NCBI GenBank assembly: GCA_006969625.1
Contig: CP030885.1
Location: 1,178,001-1,242,000 of the forward strand
DNA: 64,000 nt
Direction: 5' to 3'
DNA from: Rhodospirillaceae bacterium
GTDB taxonomy: Bacteria; Pseudomonadota; Alphaproteobacteria; Kiloniellales; DSM-21159
Below are positions 60,449 to 64,000 of this stretch, one piece after another (position 1 is the stretch's first letter; every line of letters starts with the position of its first letter). The position numbers and the translations under genes are program-made. The notes beneath the pieces are model-generated. The model was given only the letters and a program-made list of their open reading frames with translations, ran no database searches and had not been told where the DNA came from.

Positions 60449-60719
60449 AGGTCCCTCCTGAGGTGCGGCCTGCGTGTATTCGGCGTGCCCCAAGAGCGGG
60501 GCACGGCGGCCGCTTTCTTGTTTGTCGCCGGCGTACGGACTGCCGCGATTGGGCGGCAGGTTAGGCCGCGACCGTGCGCGCTTCGACCCCAAATATTCTG
60601 CGGCCTTGGCGCGCACAAGCGCCATCTGCATGCGGCCGCATTGTGGCGGGGCGCGGCATCTTGCGCCGCAGCCGTAGCTCTGCTGCCTTAGCGGCAGATC
60701 GTCTAGGGGGAAGTTGGAC
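60449..60719. promoter_or_regulatory. divergent promoter region, polyferredoxin / regulator
   Basis: 271 bp without a gene between two divergent starts. It should hold both promoters and the operator of the adjacent HTH-type regulator. I found no strong palindrome by eye. Confidence 0.4.
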
Positions 60720-61613
60720 ATGGCCGAGGGGCCGCCCGAACTGATGACCACCCGTGAGGTGGCCGACTATCTGCGTATCAAGGAGCGGCGGCTCTACGAG
60801 CTGGTGCGCCGGCGCGAGATCCCCTGCACACGGGTCACCGGCAAATGGCTGTTCCCAAAGCCGCTGATCGATCTCTGGCTGGCCCGCCACCTGGAGGGCG
60901 AGACGGTGGCGGGCGCGCCGCCGCCGGTGATCGCCGGCTCGGCCGACCCGCTGCTGGACTGGGCGGTGCGCGAGAGCGGCTGCGGGCTGGCGCTGCTGCC
61001 CGGCGGCAGCCTGGACGGCCTGAAGCGCTTCGTCGAGGGCGGCGCGGTGGCCGCCGGCCTGCACGTCTTCGAGCCGGAGGAGGCGGGCGGCGACTGGAAC
61101 CTGGCCAGCGTGCGCGACGCCTGCGCCGGCCGGCCGGTGGTGCTGATCGAATGGGCGCGCCGGTGCCAGGGGCTGGTGATCGCCGCCGGCAACCCGCTCG
61201 GCATCGCCGGGGTGGCGGACTTGGCGCGCAGCGACGTGCGCTGGGCGGCCCGCCAGGCCGAGGCGGGGGCGCAGCTTCTGCTCGCGCACCTCCTGGGCGA
61301 GGCCGGGCTCGACATTGCCGACATGCCGCCGGCGGAGACGGTGCGCAGCGAGATGGAGGTCGGCCTCGCCGTGCTGGAGGGGCGCGCCGACGCCGGTGTC
61401 GCCGTGCAATCGGTGGCGAACAGCCTGAAGCTCGACTTCCTGCCGCTGCTGGAGGAGCGCTACGACCTCTTGATGGCGCGGCGCGACTACTTCGAGCCGG
61501 CCCTGCAGGCGCTCTTCGCCTTTGCGCGGACGCCGGAATTCGCCGCCAAGGCGGCGGCGATGGGCGGCTACGAGATCGCCGACCTCGGGCATGTTTGCTT
61601 CAACGCGCCGTGA
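60720..61613 (+). CDS. excisionase-type HTH regulator with periplasmic-binding-protein-like domain
   Basis: A 297-aa regulator: an N-terminal HTH_17 domain (about 8-58; MTTREVADYLRIKERRLYEL, VRRREIPCTRVTGKWLFPK) and a C-terminal PBP-like domain (70-290; LALLPGGSLDGLKRF, LVIAAGNPLGIAGVADLAR, AGVAVQSVANSLKLDFLPL). Such proteins often control Mo-enzyme or molybdate/tungstate genes. ATG 60720 with AGGGGGAAG upstream is preferred. Divergent from the polyferredoxin gene. The ligand of the binding domain is unknown. Confidence 0.88.
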   Translation: MAEGPPELMTTREVADYLRIKERRLYELVRRREIPCTRVTGKWLFPKPLIDLWLARHLEGETVAGAPPPVIAGSADPLLDWAVRESGCGLALLPGGSLDGLKRFVEGGAVAAGLHVFEPEEAGGDWNLASVRDACAGRPVVLIEWARRCQGLVIAAGNPLGIAGVADLARSDVRWAARQAEAGAQLLLAHLLGEAGLDIADMPPAETVRSEMEVGLAVLEGRADAGVAVQSVANSLKLDFLPLLEERYDLLMARRDYFEPALQALFAFARTPEFAAKAAAMGGYEIADLGHVCFNAP

Positions 61614-61625
61614 CGGCCGACGGCG

Positions 61626-61817
61626 TCAAGCGTCCACGTAGCCAGTGTACGGCTTGCGGTTCTCCGCGAACAGCAGGCCGAGGATGCCGAACAGGCTGGA
61701 GAAGTGGTCGGCGGCGGCGCGGGCCTGGGCGCGGCGGCCCTGCTCGAGCAGCGCCTGCAGCTCCTCGTGACTCAGCCGGCTGTAGTTCTGGACGGGGGCG
61801 TTCAGCGGTTCGGTCAT
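61626..61817 (-). CDS. small hypothetical protein
   Basis: A 63-aa protein (MTEPLNAPVQNYSRLSHEEL, AARAAADHFSSLFGILG-like middle, RKPYTGYVDA end) with a mildly hydrophobic centre. ATG 61817, about 11 nt after AAGG, is the best start; an ATG at 61826 is possible. It is preceded by a perfect palindrome at 61902-61918 that could be its operator. Not recognised as a family. Confidence 0.6.
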   Translation of the reverse strand: MTEPLNAPVQNYSRLSHEELQALLEQGRRAQARAAADHFSSLFGILGLLFAENRKPYTGYVDA

Positions 61818-61901
61818 GGTGTGCATATCCTTGCCAAGGTGTTGGGGCGCAACGTCTTGCTGCGCTGCAGCACACAATATGGCAGTAAGACTGACCTATC
61901 A

Positions 61902-61918
61902 AAGTGGTCATACCACTT
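61902..61918. promoter_or_regulatory. 17-bp palindrome AAGTGGTCATACCACTT, FadR/PdhR-type operator candidate
   Basis: Seven-base arms (AAGTGGT / ACCACTT) around CAT. On the minus strand the core is TGGTATGACCA, the same as the PdhR/LldR-type operator core, and the arm layout is like 17-bp FadR sites. It lies about 85 bp upstream of the small gene at 61817 and just downstream of the ABC solute-binding gene. No FadR-type regulator is in the window. Confidence 0.5.
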
Positions 61919-61980
61919 GATCGCCTCAAGGCCGCCATGCGGCTTGTGCAATTCGGTCTGCCGCGCGAACCAGTTGCGGT

Positions 61981-63918
61981 CTATTGCGCGAACCAGAACG
62001 TATCGGGACGCGTGTAGCCGAGGTAGGCGCCAGGCTCGTACAGGTAGGGCACGCTGTCCGGCAGGTTGCGCAGGCCCGGAGCGTGCACGACCGGCTGCGG
62101 CACGCGCGCGATCAGGCCGATGGTGAAGACCTCTTCGGCGTGGATCGCCAGCATCTCCTCCCAGGCGGCGCGCTGCGTCTCCGGGTCCGGCGCGCGGGTC
62201 CAGGCGGCGAAGAGCTCCAGCAGCCGCTGGGCTGCGGGCAGGTCCGGCGCCTCGCCGCGGGTGCCATCGCTTTCGAAGTGCAGGCCCCATAGCGGCCAGT
62301 TGTTCTGGCGGTCGCCGGTCGGCGCAAGTTCCTGCGGGCTCATGGCCGGTCGCGCCAGACCGTTGGCGAGGCCGTAGAACACGCTGTAGGCCGACTCGCC
62401 GGCCTGAATGGCGTTGCGCATGGCGCTGCGTCCGCGGCTGCGGATCAGCAGCTCGAGGCCGACCGCCCGCCAGTGGTCGCGCACCAGCTCCAGCACGTCG
62501 ATCTCAGCCGGGTCGGTGTCTCCGGTCTCGACGATCAGGCTGAGGCGCTCGCCGTCGCTGCGCAGGCGGTAGCCTTCCGCATCGCGCCGGTCGAGCCCCA
62601 AGCCGTCGAGAAGCACGTTGGCGGCCGTGGGGTCGTGCTGCGACCACGCGCCGCGCAGGGCCGGACGGTAGAGCGGGCTTTCCGGCAGCACCGTGTTGGC
62701 GCCCGGCAGCGCCAGGCCCTGGTAGATCGCCTGGTCGATCTCCTCGCGGTCGATCGCCAGCGAAAGGGCGCGGCGGAAGTCGGTGCTGCGGTTGAGGCGG
62801 CGCAGTTCCGGGTCGGCGGCGTTGAGGTTCGGGTAGATCGCCAACTGGGCGCCGCGGGCGATCGGCCAGAGCTTCAGGGTCAGGGCGCCGCGCGCTTCGG
62901 CCTGCTTCAGGAAGGCGGCGTCGCGGAAGGTCAGGCCGCGGTCCTGCAGGTCGGTCTGTCCGGCCGCCGCCTGCACGGGGATCAACTCGTTGCTGGTCGA
63001 CTCCAGCACCACCGAGTCGATGTAGGGCAACTGCCGGCCCCGGTCGTCCACGCGGTGGAAATAGGGGTTGCGTGCGAAGCGCCAGCGCTCCGTGGGCGGC
63101 GCGTTCAGCAGGCGCCAGGGCTGCAGCGTCGGGTAGTCCGGATTGGCGAGCAGGAAGGGCCGGTCACGCCGATCGAACAGACCGGCCCAGCCGTCCAATC
63201 CCTCGGCGGCAGCTTGCGCCTCCAGTTCGGCGGGGTCGACGAAGTCGGCGTGAAATTGCCGCAGGTAGTGCGCCGGCCGGTAGACGAAGGGCGGCCGCGT
63301 GCCCGCGAGCGCCGGAAGGAACTGGTTGTTCGGCTGCGGCCAGGCGAAGACCACGGTGTAGGCGTCGGGAAAGCTCAGCTCCGGCGGTTGGCCCTCGACC
63401 AGCAGTTCCGGCGGCGGCCCCGAGGGCGACAGCGTCTCGTTGGTCGCCACCCGTTCCCACCAGAAGCGGAAATCCTCGGAGGTGAAGGGCTCGCCGTCCG
63501 ACCAGCGGTGGCCGGGGCGCAGGCGCAGGGTGAAGATCCGGTTGTCCTCTACCTCCACCGCCTCGAGGATGTCGGGCACGAGTTCGAAGGCTTCGGTCCA
63601 GACCATCAGCCGGGCATAACCCAGGACCACGAGGTCGCGGGCGTCGCGCCCGCCGCGGGTCAGGATGCGCAGCTCGCCGCCGTAACGCCCGCTCCGCCAG
63701 TCCTCGCGCGCCGGCACGTCGCTGCGCGGCCGCGCCGGCAGGCGTTCGGCCAGCGGCGGCAGGTTGCCGAGCGAGACCGCAGCGGCAAGCGCCGGCGGCT
63801 CCTCCTGTGCCAGGGCAGGCGCACCGGCCAGCAGAGGCCCGGCCAGCAGGAGCATCGTCAGCCCTGCCACGGCCCATCGCTCCAGCGCTATCAAGCTCTC
63901 GCTGCGTCTGCCGTGCAT
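61981..63918 (-). CDS. peptide-type ABC transporter solute-binding protein (family 5, YejA-like)
   Basis: A 645-aa periplasmic protein. From ATG 63918 (MHGRRSESLIALERWAV) it has a Sec signal (about 12-38) and then the family-5 features: GGELRILTRGGRDARDLVVL near the start, LRLRPGHRWSDGEPFTSEDF, RRALSLAIDREEIDQAIYQG and AEEVFTIGLIARVPQPVV. It binds a peptide or other large solute for ABC import. An in-frame ATG at 63954 lacks a ribosome site. Permease and ATPase genes would lie further downstream or upstream, outside the window. Confidence 0.92.
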   Translation of the reverse strand: MHGRRSESLIALERWAVAGLTMLLLAGPLLAGAPALAQEEPPALAAAVSLGNLPPLAERLPARPRSDVPAREDWRSGRYGGELRILTRGGRDARDLVVLGYARLMVWTEAFELVPDILEAVEVEDNRIFTLRLRPGHRWSDGEPFTSEDFRFWWERVATNETLSPSGPPPELLVEGQPPELSFPDAYTVVFAWPQPNNQFLPALAGTRPPFVYRPAHYLRQFHADFVDPAELEAQAAAEGLDGWAGLFDRRDRPFLLANPDYPTLQPWRLLNAPPTERWRFARNPYFHRVDDRGRQLPYIDSVVLESTSNELIPVQAAAGQTDLQDRGLTFRDAAFLKQAEARGALTLKLWPIARGAQLAIYPNLNAADPELRRLNRSTDFRRALSLAIDREEIDQAIYQGLALPGANTVLPESPLYRPALRGAWSQHDPTAANVLLDGLGLDRRDAEGYRLRSDGERLSLIVETGDTDPAEIDVLELVRDHWRAVGLELLIRSRGRSAMRNAIQAGESAYSVFYGLANGLARPAMSPQELAPTGDRQNNWPLWGLHFESDGTRGEAPDLPAAQRLLELFAAWTRAPDPETQRAAWEEMLAIHAEEVFTIGLIARVPQPVVHAPGLRNLPDSVPYLYEPGAYLGYTRPDTFWFAQ

Positions 63919-64000
63919 GCCCGCCTTCTCGAATGCCCGCCATCCACTCAGCATCTGGGCCTGCGAACGCTACCACATCCCCTGCACCGCCGAAGAGACG

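Noticed and set aside
58580..60691. A 703-codon plus-strand frame opposite the polyferredoxin gene
   Set aside because: The minus-strand gene has four canonical 4Fe-4S motifs, whereas the plus-strand product has only Ala/Gly/Arg/Gln-rich sequence.

Overview
The window is GC-rich, densely packed bacterial chromosome of alphaproteobacterial character, most like Rhodospirillales. The pointers are a decaprenyl-type prenyl synthase divergent from a DUF2007 / TrmN6-like pair, an intracellular PHB depolymerase, PRC-barrel, DUF1194, DUF72 and YeeE/YedE proteins, and many ATGA/GTGA-type gene overlaps. The only clearly foreign patch is an IS-bounded, AT-richer stretch at about 48.2-50.96 kb. The genus assignment is inference. 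I saw no rRNA, tRNA or CRISPR array.

Layout. (1) 1-4.6 kb: the 3' end of a molybdenum hydroxylase operon (large subunit, FAD subunit, and an Fe-S subunit fused to a CoxG-like domain), a MarR regulator, a DUF1116 (AllG-like) protein and a Rieske ferredoxin, then a phosphoribosyltransferase. (2) 5.3-12 kb, minus strand: HpxZ/AtzH-like protein, amidase, and a complete branched-chain/amide-type ABC transporter (SBP-livH-livM-livG-livF). Together with (1) this looks like uptake and breakdown of an N-rich heterocycle, ureide or amide. (3) 12.7-15 kb: polyprenyl diphosphate synthase, DUF2007 and a tRNA methyltransferase-like protein. (4) 15-21.1 kb: polyamine ABC transporter, nitrilase-family amidohydrolase and acetylpolyamine amidohydrolase, which form a polyamine uptake and deacetylation module. 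(5) 21-28.3 kb: S49 peptidase, a possible Cys-His-Asp enzyme, AhpD-like protein, YeeE/YedE transporter beside an IS630 remnant, AraC regulator divergent from a LysE exporter, and an XRE regulator. (6) 28.7-31.2 kb: histone-H1-like protein, ABM-domain protein, and DNA ligase D broken into separate 3'-phosphoesterase and polymerase genes joined by a 31-codon frame. (7) 31.2-38.3 kb: ureohydrolase with a substituted metal ligand, DUF72, and an HtrA / response regulator / histidine kinase / VWA envelope-stress cassette. (8) 38.5-48.2 kb: D-amino-acid dehydrogenase, Asp/Glu-racemase-like enzyme, PHB depolymerase, ZntB-like transporter, RimK-type ATP-grasp ligase with GNAT partner, Na/Ca exchanger, and MoaA. 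(9) 48.26-50.96 kb: an intact IS5-family element, an AT-rich secreted-protein gene, a truncated second copy of that IS and a decayed third IS, the last two abutting at a single TA. (10) 51-64 kb: gamma-glutamyltransferase-family enzyme, PQQ-type sugar dehydrogenase, NAD kinase, PRC-barrel protein, NlpC/P60 peptidase, FkbM methyltransferase, a polyferredoxin divergent from an HTH plus binding-protein-like regulator, and a peptide-type ABC solute-binding protein.

The most rewarding places for follow-up are the Mo-hydroxylase/AllG/HpxZ/amidase neighbourhood, the split LigD with its linking mini-ORF, the IS cluster whose TA junctions supply stop codons, and two 17-22 bp palindromes that resemble GntR-family operators.
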